Below the pieces are notes generated by a model that was not told the origin of the DNA, searched no databases, and saw only the letters and a program-made list of their open reading frames with translations. A stretch of 64,000 nucleotides of DNA from JANPCX01 sp050916095 (GTDB lineage Bacteria > Pseudomonadota > Gammaproteobacteria > Burkholderiales > Burkholderiaceae_C). The stretch spans positions 4,216,001 to 4,280,000 of the forward strand of contig CP050901.1 in assembly GCA_050916095.1 (NCBI GenBank), given 5' to 3'. Made by a program: the position numbers and the translations under genes. This document shows, piece after piece, positions 35,491-45,124 of this stretch. Each line of letters opens with the position of its first letter. Position 1 is the stretch's first letter.

Positions 35491-36285
35491 GTGTTCCGAC
35501 TGATTTCGTTGAACCTGAACGGCATCCGCTCTGCAGCCTCCAAGGGCTGGGAGGCTTGGACAGCGTCCGTGGCCGCCGATTGTATGGGGGTGCAAGAACT
35601 CAAAGCACAGACTGAACACGTGCACGGTCACTTTGATCAAGTGGCTGGCATGCAGGGCCATTTTCACTATGCCGAAAAAAAAGGCTACTCCGGAGTGGGT
35701 CTCTACGGTCGAACCGAACCGAGTGAGGTATTGATTGGTTTTGGCTCCCCCGAGTTCGACCTGGAAGGCCGTTATGTAGAGGCCCGCTATGACAAACCCG
35801 GCCGCAAGTTCAGCATCATCAGCAGCTATTTCCCCAGCGGCAGCAGCAGCGAGGACAGGCAAGCCGCTAAGTTTCGCTTTTTGGCGCTGATGGAACCTCA
35901 TTTGGCCCGGCTCAAATCAGAGCGCGAATTCATCTTGGTGGGCGACATCAACATTGCCCACAAGGAAATCGACCTGAAAAACTGGAAGGGCAACCTGAAG
36001 AACAGCGGTTTCACGCCCGAAGAACGGGCATGGATGACCAAGTTACTCGATCCGCAGACCGGCGTCGGTTTAGTTGATGTATTTCGAACCCTGAACCAAG
36101 CGCCCGAGCAGTACACCTGGTGGAGCCAACGCGGCCAAGCCTGGGCTAAAAACGTCGGGTGGCGGATTGACTACCACTTGGCCACGCCGGGCGTTGCCGC
36201 TCTCGCGCGGCGTGAACACATTTATTTGGCTGAGCGTTTCTCGGACCACGCACCCTTGGTCATTGATTACGAATTCAATCTCTGA
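35491..36285 (+). CDS. xth: exodeoxyribonuclease III (AP endonuclease family)
   Basis: Starts with GTG 35491 (264 residues). The EEP-fold motifs are seen: SLNLNGIRSA at the start, VQELKAQ (metal-binding Glu), VGDINIAHKEIDLKN and the terminal SDHAPLVIDYE. It removes abasic-site lesions and 3' blocks in base excision repair. Very tight divergent arrangement with pyrE means the two promoters lie within the other coding region. Confidence 0.95.
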   Translation: MFRLISLNLNGIRSAASKGWEAWTASVAADCMGVQELKAQTEHVHGHFDQVAGMQGHFHYAEKKGYSGVGLYGRTEPSEVLIGFGSPEFDLEGRYVEARYDKPGRKFSIISSYFPSGSSSEDRQAAKFRFLALMEPHLARLKSEREFILVGDINIAHKEIDLKNWKGNLKNSGFTPEERAWMTKLLDPQTGVGLVDVFRTLNQAPEQYTWWSQRGQAWAKNVGWRIDYHLATPGVAALARREHIYLAERFSDHAPLVIDYEFNL

Positions 36286-36340
36286 CGGGGTGGTATGTGG
36301 GCTAAGCCCTGCCAATGCCAGCAACAAAGTCGGAACTCTG

Positions 36341-37465
36341 TCAGGGTGCAGAAGCCCCCGGATCCAATGGTGGCTGCAAAGCGGCCCACCATGAGGTGGC
36401 TTCAAGGCGCTCGATCAGCAGCGGCTCAAAACCGAATTGCAACACCAGGTAGAGCATGAACAGTCCCATGGTTTGGATCAAACCAGGGCGCACCGCTGCC
36501 CAGGAAAGCCGTCGCTGGAGGCTTTCCCAAAGCAGCGTGCCCGTCAGGCTGGCGACTGCGGCTTCTGAAGGCGTTGCGACACCAAAGTAAGCGACCGTGA
36601 AACTCAACAGCAAGGGGGCACACATGCCGCTGCCGTCGGACAAGGCCTGCGCCGCTGGCCCCAAGAATTTTTGGGGGCCCCACCGGTGAACCAAGCCGAT
36701 CAGGGTCATCAAGCTCACGCTGGCGCCGAACATGAGAATGGCGTACTCCATATCGTCGACGATCAACCAAGCCGGGAAGAACACAACGGCCATTGCAGCC
36801 ACGGCGATGCACATCAAAAAAATGATGCGCCCATTGAGAATGTCGCGGTCATCGGTCTGAATCTGGACGTTGGTTTCGACAGAGGCGGCTGTTCGTCGCA
36901 GCATCAAGGCCGCTAGCGAGGATAGACAGAGCAGGTACGCGGCCAACTCCCCCGACGGCATGAAGGGCTGGACGCCCAGAAAAGTCCACAGCAGAGTGGC
37001 TGTTGCAATGACGAAATGTGGCCGCTTCGTTTTCTTGCAAAGTGCGTCGAGCAAACAGCTCACACTGATCAACCCGAGCAATACTCCCGGAATCAAAAGG
37101 AGCAGCAACATATCGGCCACTCGCTCTTGCAGCAAGATGCCCGCAATCGCAACCACCGCCACTGCGGTCACCAGGGAGCGGCCAGGGCCCACGAAGGCAT
37201 TCAAGGCATCCAGCAAGCGGTGAACCGCCTGCGTGCGCCACATCACAAGCGACTGCAGAACGAGCAGCCAAAACGCTGGCGCTGTGTCATTTTCAACGAT
37301 GGAAAAAAGTGTCTGCGGCATGGCCGACACCGCATCAAAGCTGGTCTGGTGACCACCTTTGATGCGGATCACCTCAAATATGACAACGGATGCGACCGCC
37401 GCCATCAAGGGGCGCTGTCCCAGGGCAATCAAAGCCAACAAGACCGACCACATGATGAGTGGCAT
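36341..37465 (-). CDS. multi-spanning membrane protein, distantly TRAP-permease (DctM)-like
   Basis: The 374-residue protein has roughly nine to ten hydrophobic segments. The stretch VATPSEAAVASLTGTLLWES, followed by RPGLIQTMGLFMLYLV, resembles the GVxTPTEAAAVG signature of TRAP large permeases, and an earlier QERVADMLLLLLIPGVLL recalls the mirrored half. The substrate-binding and small permease genes of a TRAP system are absent, so this may be an orphan or divergent relative. The start has a weak ribosome-binding site. Assignment is tentative. Confidence 0.6.
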   Translation of the reverse strand: MPLIMWSVLLALIALGQRPLMAAVASVVIFEVIRIKGGHQTSFDAVSAMPQTLFSIVENDTAPAFWLLVLQSLVMWRTQAVHRLLDALNAFVGPGRSLVTAVAVVAIAGILLQERVADMLLLLLIPGVLLGLISVSCLLDALCKKTKRPHFVIATATLLWTFLGVQPFMPSGELAAYLLCLSSLAALMLRRTAASVETNVQIQTDDRDILNGRIIFLMCIAVAAMAVVFFPAWLIVDDMEYAILMFGASVSLMTLIGLVHRWGPQKFLGPAAQALSDGSGMCAPLLLSFTVAYFGVATPSEAAVASLTGTLLWESLQRRLSWAAVRPGLIQTMGLFMLYLVLQFGFEPLLIERLEATSWWAALQPPLDPGASAP

Positions 37466-37765
37466 GGTTTCAATCAGCCAAGTAGGAATACTGGTTCTCC
37501 ATTCAAGTGTTCACCAAAGTCTCTTCGGCACCGAAGTTGCCAAAGCCATCAGCCAATGAGGCGGAGTTTCCGCGTTTTAGCCTTATTGTTCAGTACCGGC
37601 ACGGCCCATTTCGGCGGCTGAATCTGCGCAGACTGACCCTCAACATCAGAGCTGGTCCGGATTTGTTCTTGGTACGGTTCGCTGGCGCGGCGCTCCCTCT
37701 ATCGAATCCCCTGATGGCTCAGGAGCTGGGTGTCGAGCAAAATCAACGATTGACTGGAGAATCCC
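37466..37765. other. intergenic region upstream of fadD
   Basis: A 300-bp gap between two divergently oriented genes. A GGAG ribosome-binding site is present just before the fadD ATG (about 37759). No convincing promoter hexamers, palindromic operator, terminator or small RNA was recognised. Confidence 0.5.
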
Positions 37766-39439
37766 ATGGAAAAAAATTGGCTCAAACAATACCCGGCTGG
37801 TGTGCCCGCCACCATCAATGTGGAGCAGTACGCCTCATTGACGGCGCTGATGGAAGAGAGCTTTAAGAAATACCGCGATCTTCCGGCCTATAAGTTCATG
37901 GGAAAAACCGTGACCTTTGGTCAGGTTGACGAAGCGTCTCGCGCCATGGCTGCCTATTTGCAGTCCCTGGGTTTGGCGCGCGGTGACCGTGTGGCGCTCA
38001 TGATGCCCAACGTACCGCAATACCCCGTGGCCATCGCAGCTGTGCTGCGTGCGGGCTTTGTGGTGGTCAACGTCAATCCGCTTTACACACCCCGCGAGTT
38101 GGAACACCAGCTCAAAGACTCGGGGGCCAAAGCCATCATCATCATTGAGAACTTCGCGACAACTCTGCAGCAATGCATCAGCAGCGTCCCCACCAAAAAA
38201 ATTATCATCACCGCCTTGGGTGACATGCTGGGATTTCCCAAGAGTTGGATCGTCAACTACGTCGTGCGCAAAGTGAAGAAGATGGTGCCGGCGTTTGATT
38301 TACCCGGCGCCGTACGTTTCAACGACGCGCTGTCTCAAGGCCGAGGCAATACCTTCACGCCAGCCAAAACCGGCCCCGACGATGTGGCTGTATTGCAGTA
38401 CACCGGCGGCACCACGGGTGTGAGCAAGGGCGCGGTATTGCTCAATAGAAACTTGGTGGCCAATATTTTGCAGTGTGAGGCCTGGTACCAACCCGCCCTC
38501 AAACGTATTCCGCAGGGCGAACAGATTCTCACCGTCTGCGCGCTTCCGATCTATCACATCTTTGGCTTCAATACGAATGTGATGCTGTCGATGCGCATGG
38601 GGGGCTGCAACCTGCTCATCCCCAACCCGCGCGACTTGCCCGCCATGTTCAAAGAGTTGTCACGCGAAAAATTCCACAGCTTCCCTGCAGTCAACACGCT
38701 CTTCATGGCCATGGCCAACCACGCGGATTTCAACACGGTGGACTGGAGTTCACTGAAAATTTCAGTCGGCGGTGGCATGGCCGTACAAAGTGCCACAGCC
38801 AAGCAGTGGTTGGAGAAAACCGGCTGCGCCATCATTGAGGGCTACGGTTTATCAGAAACCTCACCCGTTGCTTCGACCAACCCTGTCGATGTCAACACCT
38901 ACAGTGGCAACATCGGTGTGCCCATGCCCAACACCGAGATGAAGTTGCTGGATGACGACGGCAACGAGGTGGCGCTGGGCGAACGGGGCGAGATCGCCAT
39001 CAAAGGCCCTCAGGTCATGGCCGGTTACTGGCAGCGGCCCGACGAAACGGCCAAGGTCATGACGGCCGACGGCTTCTTCCGCACTGGAGACATTGGCGTG
39101 GTGGACGAGCGCGGTTTCTTCAAAATTGTGGACCGCAAGAAAGACATGATTTTGGTCAGCGGCTTCAATGTCTATCCCAATGAAGTGGAGGACGTGGTCA
39201 CGCAAATGCCCGGTGTTCTGGAGTGCGCAGCCGTGGGCGTGGCTGATGCCAAAGCAGGTGAGGCGGTGAAACTCGTCATCGTCAAGAAAGACCCGTCCAT
39301 CACCGAAGCCGACGTGCGCGCTTATTGCGAAGTCAACCTCACCGGATACAAACGGCCCAAGGTAGTGGAGTTCCGCGCCGATTTACCCAAATCACCCGTC
39401 GGAAAAATTTTGCGCCGGGAGTTGCGCGACAAAACATGA
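37766..39439 (+). CDS. fadD: long-chain fatty acid--CoA ligase
   Basis: The 557-residue acyl-adenylate enzyme has the AMP-binding motif YTGGTTGVSKGAVLLN near residue 213, GYGLSETSPVAS and the hinge/C-terminal region FKIVDRKKDMILVSGFNVYP, with the catalytic Lys in PKSPVGKILRRELR. It opens MEKNWLKQYPAGVPATI, typical of proteobacterial FadD. It activates exogenous fatty acids for beta-oxidation or lipid synthesis. Confidence 0.95.
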   Translation: MEKNWLKQYPAGVPATINVEQYASLTALMEESFKKYRDLPAYKFMGKTVTFGQVDEASRAMAAYLQSLGLARGDRVALMMPNVPQYPVAIAAVLRAGFVVVNVNPLYTPRELEHQLKDSGAKAIIIIENFATTLQQCISSVPTKKIIITALGDMLGFPKSWIVNYVVRKVKKMVPAFDLPGAVRFNDALSQGRGNTFTPAKTGPDDVAVLQYTGGTTGVSKGAVLLNRNLVANILQCEAWYQPALKRIPQGEQILTVCALPIYHIFGFNTNVMLSMRMGGCNLLIPNPRDLPAMFKELSREKFHSFPAVNTLFMAMANHADFNTVDWSSLKISVGGGMAVQSATAKQWLEKTGCAIIEGYGLSETSPVASTNPVDVNTYSGNIGVPMPNTEMKLLDDDGNEVALGERGEIAIKGPQVMAGYWQRPDETAKVMTADGFFRTGDIGVVDERGFFKIVDRKKDMILVSGFNVYPNEVEDVVTQMPGVLECAAVGVADAKAGEAVKLVIVKKDPSITEADVRAYCEVNLTGYKRPKVVEFRADLPKSPVGKILRRELRDKT

Positions 39440-39490
39440 GCACCGTTGTTGTGAGGCACACTGCGGGCCCGCCTCCTAGCGCTTGAGACC

Positions 39491-40234
39491 ATGCCTCCCC
39501 GTTTGTACTTGCCTCAGCCGCTGCACAGTGGTGAACAAATCGAGTTGCCCGCTGGCGCGAGTCGGCATGTGCAAGTGCTGCGGTTGCAGCCTGGGCAACC
39601 CCTGATTCTGTTCAATGGCCAAGGCGGGGAATGGGAGGCCGAGGTGGTCCAGATGGGCCGACAAACCGTGTCTGTGCGGTTGGGCCCCGAGCACCGACCA
39701 CAGCGCGAGCTTGGGCTTGCTGTGACTCTGGCCTTGGGCATGCCAGCCAACGACCGCATGGACACCGTGGTGGAGAAAGCGGGCGAGCTGGGTGCAGCTT
39801 GCATTCAGCCCTTGATGTGCAAGCGCTCCGTGCTTCGCCTGCAAGGCGAACGCGCACAAAAAAAACAAGCCCACTGGCAAGCAGTGGCTGCCTCGGCCAG
39901 TGAGCAATGTGGGCGCACCTCTGTCACCGAGATTCAAGCCGTTTGTGGTTTGAGAGATTGGCTGGCATCGATTCCAAAAGCACCCGCGCCGGGCGATCAG
40001 CGCTGGCTGCTCAGCCCCTCGGCACAAACCGACTGGCACCCGCAGTTGGCAGCATCGGCCAGCAGCTTGCTGTTTTTGAGCGGGCCTGAGGGCGGGCTCA
40101 GCGCAGACGAAGAAGCTCTGGCCAAGCAGCAAGGCTTCACGCCCGTCTCGCTTGGCCCCCGCGTGCTGCGCGCAGATACCGCACCCTTGGCCGTTCTGGC
40201 GGCACTGGCCTTGTCAAACGCGGACAATCGGTGA
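39491..40234 (+). CDS. rsmE: 16S rRNA (uracil(1498)-N3)-methyltransferase
   Basis: The 247-residue SPOUT enzyme has an N-terminal PUA-like domain (SRHVQVLRLQPGQPLILFNG) and the knotted SAM domain with MDTVVEKAGELGAACIQPL, LFLSGPEGGLSADEEAL and LGPRVLRADTAPLAVLAAL. It methylates U1498 of 16S rRNA. Confidence 0.96.
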   Translation: MPPRLYLPQPLHSGEQIELPAGASRHVQVLRLQPGQPLILFNGQGGEWEAEVVQMGRQTVSVRLGPEHRPQRELGLAVTLALGMPANDRMDTVVEKAGELGAACIQPLMCKRSVLRLQGERAQKKQAHWQAVAASASEQCGRTSVTEIQAVCGLRDWLASIPKAPAPGDQRWLLSPSAQTDWHPQLAASASSLLFLSGPEGGLSADEEALAKQQGFTPVSLGPRVLRADTAPLAVLAALALSNADNR

Positions 40235-40334
40235 AGGCACGCTAGCCGGTTCATGGGGACACCCATCTCCATGCACGGTTCTGTCATGCCCGTCGAGCGA
40301 GAATGCGGCTCTTCCAACCATTCGAGGGTGCGCC

Positions 40335-40814
40335 ATGAGTTTGCTTGATTCGATTTTGGGTGCGGCGTTGAACCAGGGCGGCGGACAGTCCCAGGGCAGC
40401 GGTTTGGGCGGCGTGCTGGGCAGCATGCTCGGTGGTGGACAAGGCGGCGGCGGGCAAATGGCCTTGCTCAACATCGTGCTCGGGATGCTGGCCAACAAAG
40501 GCGGTGCAGGTGGCTTGGGCGGTTTGGGTGACCTGCTCAGCAAGTTTCAGCAAGGCGGCCTCGGTGATGTCGCCAGTTCGTGGGTGGGCAAAGGCGAGAA
40601 CATGCCTATTTCGGGCGACCAACTGCAGTCGGTGCTGGGTTCGGACATGGTGGCCTCCATTGCGGCCCAATTGGGCATGTCGCATGGGGACACGGCGTCT
40701 CAGTTGTCGCAACTGCTGCCGGAGGTGGTCGATCGCGTCACACCGCAGGGCCAGGTGCCCGACAACGGTTTGGGCGACATCAGCGACTTACTGAGCCAGT
40801 TCACACGCCGCTGA
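40335..40814 (+). CDS. YidB family protein (DUF937)
   Basis: Starting at ATG 40335 gives 159 residues (MSLLDSILGAALNQGG); the longer frame to 40152 overlaps rsmE and is not supported. After the N-terminal helix comes a Gly/Gln-rich segment (residues about 14-45), then helices with LGSDMVASIAAQLGMSHGD and LSQLLPEVVDRVTPQGQVP, the DUF937 signature. The function is unknown; such proteins are small and usually soluble. Confidence 0.87.
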   Translation: MSLLDSILGAALNQGGGQSQGSGLGGVLGSMLGGGQGGGGQMALLNIVLGMLANKGGAGGLGGLGDLLSKFQQGGLGDVASSWVGKGENMPISGDQLQSVLGSDMVASIAAQLGMSHGDTASQLSQLLPEVVDRVTPQGQVPDNGLGDISDLLSQFTRR

Positions 40815-40826
40815 GCAGCGTTGTCG

Positions 40827-42077
40827 TCACGACCTGGGCGGCTCCTGTTTGGCGGGGCCGCCCCGCATCGATCCGGCCACCAAATCAAACCGATAGAGCC
40901 GGCATTCAATCGGGCCATTCCACATCGGCACGCGTCTGGACTCCTTCAGTCGCATGCTGGACGCCAGCTTCATGTCGGGGCTGAGCACGTAAGCGGTCCA
41001 GCCAGCTGCATGCTGGGTGTAGGCGCGTTTCCAATGTGCCGACAGGCGCGGGAAAAAGTCGTCCGGGGTGTCGCGGTCCTCGTTGGAGGCGCGAGCTGCT
41101 TTACCGCTGACCTCGATACGCTCGCCATAGGGCGGGTTGATCATCAAGGTGCCCGGTAAACCCTCGGGCAAATCTGGGGCAGGGCGCTCCAAGGCATCAC
41201 CACCATTGAAAGTGATGTATTGCTCAACCCCTGCGCGCTGTGCGTTACGCCGCGCAAAGTCAACCATGCGGAAGGACACGTCGCTCGCATAAATGGGCAC
41301 AGGGCAAGCGTGGATAGCGGCTTGAGCGCGTTGCTTGAGCTGTTGCCATTGAATGCGCATGTCCTCCTCCATGAAGGGCAGCAATCGCTCAAAGGCGAAA
41401 CGGCGCTTGAGTCCCGGTGCCACGCCACAAGCAATTTGCGCCGCTTCAATGGCAATGGTGCCGGAGCCACAACACGGGTCGTGCAAGGCACCGCCCGCTT
41501 CTGGCGTGCCGCGCCAACCAGCGGCAGCCAACATGGCGGCCGCGAGGGTTTCTTTCAACGGCGCATCCCCTTTGTCTTCACGCCAACCGCGTTTGAACAA
41601 GGGCTCACCTGAGCTGTCAACGTACAAAGAGGCACGCTCGGGTCCCAGGTGCAGCAGCAAAGGCAAGTCGGGGTGGCGCGTATCGACGCTGGGGCGCTCG
41701 TTGAACTGTTCGCGCATGCGGTCACAGACACCGTCTTTGACCTTCAAGGTCGCAAAGTTCAAGCTGTGCAGGGGACTGTGCTTCGCGGTGGTGTCGACAC
41801 GCAAGGTGTGTTCGGGCGTGATCCACTGGGCCCAATCGACGCCCATCGCCAGCTCGTAAATGTCTTGTTCATTTTGGTAGGGGCCTTCAGCCACCTCCAC
41901 CAGAACCCGCTGCGTCAAACGGCATTGCAGGTTCAGCGTCATGACTTCGAGAGGGCCGCCTTCCAGGCTGACCCCGCCCCGCCCCGTGAACAAACGTCTG
42001 TCGGGCAGTACGCGCTGCACTTCTTCAGCCAGCAACTCCTCCACGCCGGCCGCACAAGGTAAAAAAATTGGGAGCAT
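40827..42077 (-). CDS. THUMP-domain class I SAM-dependent RNA methyltransferase (RlmL/TrmG type)
   Basis: Starting at ATG 42077 gives 416 residues; the GTG at 42080 is also possible. An N-terminal THUMP domain (FLPCAAGVEELLAEEVQRVL to about residue 165) precedes a Rossmann methyltransferase with DPCCGSGTIAIEAAQIACG and the catalytic NPPYGERIE. It corresponds to the N-terminal half of E. coli RlmL, which methylates G2445 of 23S rRNA. Its ATG overlaps the rpoN stop (TGATG), so it is coupled to rpoN. Confidence 0.9.
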   Translation of the reverse strand: MLPIFLPCAAGVEELLAEEVQRVLPDRRLFTGRGGVSLEGGPLEVMTLNLQCRLTQRVLVEVAEGPYQNEQDIYELAMGVDWAQWITPEHTLRVDTTAKHSPLHSLNFATLKVKDGVCDRMREQFNERPSVDTRHPDLPLLLHLGPERASLYVDSSGEPLFKRGWREDKGDAPLKETLAAAMLAAAGWRGTPEAGGALHDPCCGSGTIAIEAAQIACGVAPGLKRRFAFERLLPFMEEDMRIQWQQLKQRAQAAIHACPVPIYASDVSFRMVDFARRNAQRAGVEQYITFNGGDALERPAPDLPEGLPGTLMINPPYGERIEVSGKAARASNEDRDTPDDFFPRLSAHWKRAYTQHAAGWTAYVLSPDMKLASSMRLKESRRVPMWNGPIECRLYRFDLVAGSMRGGPAKQEPPRS

Positions 42078-43597
42078 CACATCGCCTTGCGTAGGTTGGC
42101 GGGCGCGATTTTCAAAGCCTCGCGGTACTTGGCGACGGTACGCCGCGCCACTTGAATGCCCTGCTCTTCCAACATGGTGGAGAGTTGGTTGTCGCTCAGT
42201 GGTTTCTTCGGGTTCTCGGCCTCCACCAACTGTTTGATGAGCGCGCGCACCGCCGTGCTGGACGCATTGCCGCCAGCCTCCGTGTTGAGCGAAGAGCCAA
42301 AAAAGTACTTGAGCTCAAAAGTGCCAAAAGGCGTGGCCATGTATTTGGCGGTGGTCACACGTGAGATGGTCGACTCATGCAAGCCCAACTCGTCGGCAAT
42401 CTCGCGCAACACCAGCGGCTTCATCGCAATGGCACCGTGGCTGAAGAAGTTTTTCTGGCGCTCGACGATGGCTTGGGATACACGTTGAATCGTGTCAAAC
42501 CGCTGCATGATGTTTTTGACAAACCACCGCGCCTCTTGCAAGCGCCCGCTGAGCCCGGCGTTTTGGTTCGCCGCACCCCGTTGCTGCTTGATCGCATTGG
42601 CATACATGTCGTTCACGCGCAGCTTGGGCATGACGTCGGGATTGAGCTGCACGCGCCAGCTGCGACCAACTTTTTGCACGATGACGTCGGGAATGATGAT
42701 GTTGTCTTCCGCACGCGCAAAGGGACGGCCGGGTTTGGGCTCTAACGCCGTGATCAGAGCCTGCGCCTGACGCAAGAGGTCTTCGTCCGCACCGGTCACC
42801 GACATGAGTTTGCGCAAATCGCGCTTGGCCAGCAGTTCAAGGTGCTGCTTGCAAACAATGATGGCAATCATTTGGGCCTGGCTGCGTGGCTGGGCGCGCA
42901 ACTGCAGCACCAGGCATTCGCCCAAATCGCGGGCACCCACACCGAGTGGGTCCATGTGCTGCAACCATTTCAATGCACATCGCAGACGTTCAATCAGGGC
43001 CTCGGCCTCTTCTTCGCTGCTGGTTAAACCGTCAGCCAACTCTTCAATGGAGCTGGCAAGGTAACCATCGTCGTTGACCGATTCGATCAGCAATTGCAGG
43101 GCGGCCTCATCTTCCAGCGACAAACGCATGCCCAGCAACTGCTGACGCAGGTGGTCCTGCAAACTCAAGCCGGCACCTTGGCGCTCTTGGGGGTCAAAGT
43201 CGTCACCGCTGTGTTCGCCGGACACGTTGTTCGACGGCAAATCGCGGATGCCATCAAAGTCATCGCGTTCGGTGCCGTTTTCCCAGTCTTCCCGTTCGGT
43301 GGTACCGAACTCGGCACCGTCCAGGCTGGGCGCATCGTCGCCGGCTTCGTGCTGGGTATCCACCGCAGCTTCGCTCTCGCGTTCGCCCAAACGTTCAGCG
43401 GGGCTTAAGCGTTCCGCAAGCGGCTCAGGCGCGGCAACGATGTCCTCTTCCACATCCAAGAACGGGTTTTGCTCCAACATTTGCTCCACCTCCTGCTGCA
43501 ACTCCAGCGTGGAGAGCTGCAACAAACGAATGGATTGCTGCAACTGCGGCGTGAGCGCCAGATGGGCGGAAAGCCTGAGTTGGAGTGAAGGCTTCAT
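42077..43597 (-). CDS. rpoN: RNA polymerase sigma-54 factor
   Basis: The 506-residue protein has the Gln/Leu-rich activator-interacting region I (QLRLSAHLALTPQLQQSIRL), an acidic region II (residues about 50-130), the core-binding domain and the C-terminal RpoN box ARRTVAKYRE. It reads GG-N10-GC promoters such as those at 2926 and 8249 in this window. It follows lptA-lptB in the conserved arrangement. Confidence 0.98.
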   Translation of the reverse strand: MKPSLQLRLSAHLALTPQLQQSIRLLQLSTLELQQEVEQMLEQNPFLDVEEDIVAAPEPLAERLSPAERLGERESEAAVDTQHEAGDDAPSLDGAEFGTTEREDWENGTERDDFDGIRDLPSNNVSGEHSGDDFDPQERQGAGLSLQDHLRQQLLGMRLSLEDEAALQLLIESVNDDGYLASSIEELADGLTSSEEEAEALIERLRCALKWLQHMDPLGVGARDLGECLVLQLRAQPRSQAQMIAIIVCKQHLELLAKRDLRKLMSVTGADEDLLRQAQALITALEPKPGRPFARAEDNIIIPDVIVQKVGRSWRVQLNPDVMPKLRVNDMYANAIKQQRGAANQNAGLSGRLQEARWFVKNIMQRFDTIQRVSQAIVERQKNFFSHGAIAMKPLVLREIADELGLHESTISRVTTAKYMATPFGTFELKYFFGSSLNTEAGGNASSTAVRALIKQLVEAENPKKPLSDNQLSTMLEEQGIQVARRTVAKYREALKIAPANLRKAM

Positions 43598-43615
43598 GAG
43601 ACGGTCAGCCCGACC

Positions 43616-44395
43616 CTACATGCGGAAGTGTTCGCCGAGGTAAACCTTGCGTACATCGGCGTTCTCGACGATGTCTGTAGGGGTACCTTCAGCCAGCACG
43701 GCGCCATCGCTGATGATGTAGGCGCGGTCACAGATGCCCAGCGTTTCACGCACGTTGTGATCGGTGATGAGTACGCCTATGCCGCGGTTCTTCAAAAAAT
43801 TGATGATGCGCTGTATCTCAAGCACAGCGATGGGATCGACACCGGCAAACGGTTCGTCCAACAAGATGAACCTCGGCTGCGTGGCCAAGGCGCGCGCTAT
43901 TTCGACCCGGCGGCGCTCGCCCCCTGACAACGCCGGTGCAGGGCTCAACCGCAATTTCTCCAAACCGAGGTCTTGCAGCAGGCCCAGCAGCATCTTTTCG
44001 ATGGCCGCCTCCTTGAGTGCCTTGCCGTTCGCATCCACTTGCAGCTCCAACACCGCGCGGATGTTTTCTTCCACGTTCAGCTTGCGAAAAATAGACGCTT
44101 CTTGGGGCAGGTAAGACAAACCGAGACGTGAGCGACGGTGTATGGGCAAGCGCTCCACCCGCTGGCCTTCGATGGTGATCTGCCCCGCATCGGCGCGCAC
44201 CAGGCCAACGATCATGTAGAAGCTGGTGGTTTTGCCAGCGCCATTGGGACCCAGCAAACCCACCACCTCGCCCGCGCGCACCGAGACGTGCACATCCTTG
44301 ACCACCTGACGAGCCCCATAACTTTTTTGCAGGCCAACGGCCTCCAGGCGCTGGTTTTGACGGTCGGTGGACGCGGCCGCAGCCGGTTTCATCAC
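43616..44395 (-). CDS. lptB: LPS export ABC transporter ATP-binding protein LptB
   Basis: The 259-residue ATPase has Walker A GPNGAGKTTSF, signature LSGGERRRVEIARAL and Walker B FILLDEPFAGVDP, and the LptB-typical end YLGEHFRM. It powers lipopolysaccharide transport with LptFG. Its ATG overlaps the lptA stop by 4 nt. A slightly longer N-terminus (MMKPAAAASTDRQNQRLEAV) than in E. coli is seen. Confidence 0.96.
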   Translation of the reverse strand: MMKPAAAASTDRQNQRLEAVGLQKSYGARQVVKDVHVSVRAGEVVGLLGPNGAGKTTSFYMIVGLVRADAGQITIEGQRVERLPIHRRSRLGLSYLPQEASIFRKLNVEENIRAVLELQVDANGKALKEAAIEKMLLGLLQDLGLEKLRLSPAPALSGGERRRVEIARALATQPRFILLDEPFAGVDPIAVLEIQRIINFLKNRGIGVLITDHNVRETLGICDRAYIISDGAVLAEGTPTDIVENADVRKVYLGEHFRM

Positions 44396-45057
44396 TTCCT
44401 GTCTCCGAGCACTGGCGTGGCCTTCAGCGGCAACGCCGACGGACTGGCCCCGACGCCAGCCGAAGCCGCTTCTTGCGCCGCAGGCGTGCCATCACGAGGG
44501 GAAAGCACGGCGCGCACTCGACCCCCGGGGTTGGCAGGGCTGGCACTGGCTGGGCCTCCCACCACGGTGAACACCTCCGAGGTGTTGTCGTAGGTGATGA
44601 CGTTGCCCACGGTTTCGTCCACGATGACACCCGCGCGCACGCGGCGGATCACCGCACGGCTTTTCAAACGCAAGGTATCCGCCTTCGCATCGTATTCAAT
44701 GCGCTCGGCTTCCCCTTCGATGGTCTCGTCCAGCCCCTCACGTTTTTGTTTGAACGAGGCCAACTTGCCCGTCGCCGCCAGCGCTACGCCTTGGTGGTAG
44801 CCCTCGGGCGTCTGGCGAACCTCCATCTGCCCGGCGCGCATGACCAAACTGCCCTTGCTGAGCACAACATTGCCACTGAACACACCGAACTGTTTCAGGT
44901 CGTCGTAGCGACCCGCGTCAGCTTCTACATTCAAAGGCTTGAGGCGATCGGCCTTTTCTGCACCAACGGGAGCGGCAAGCAGCATGGCTGCCGCGAAAAG
45001 CGCACATACGCTGCAACGGCCAGTCAAGGAGGGGGTGAGGACAGAGGAGAAGGTCAT
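44392..45057 (-). CDS. lptA: lipopolysaccharide transport periplasmic protein LptA
   Basis: Starting at ATG 45057 gives 221 residues with a signal peptide (CALFAAAMLLAAPVGA-EK); the 15 codons upstream in frame lack a signal character. The OstA/LptA beta-jellyroll pattern is present (LNVEADAGRYDDLKQFGVFS, VSGNVV-like repeats, IEYDAKADTLRL). A Pro/Ala-rich tail extends past the jellyroll. It forms the periplasmic LPS bridge. The usual upstream partner lptC is not adjacent. Confidence 0.9.
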   Translation of the reverse strand: MTFSSVLTPSLTGRCSVCALFAAAMLLAAPVGAEKADRLKPLNVEADAGRYDDLKQFGVFSGNVVLSKGSLVMRAGQMEVRQTPEGYHQGVALAATGKLASFKQKREGLDETIEGEAERIEYDAKADTLRLKSRAVIRRVRAGVIVDETVGNVITYDNTSEVFTVVGGPASASPANPGGRVRAVLSPRDGTPAAQEAASAGVGASPSALPLKATPVLGDRK

Positions 45058-45124
45058 AGGGGCATAAAACTTGCAGAGCCATTCTAGCCCTGCATTTTTC
45101 ATGCCGAAAACAAAAGGGTACCGG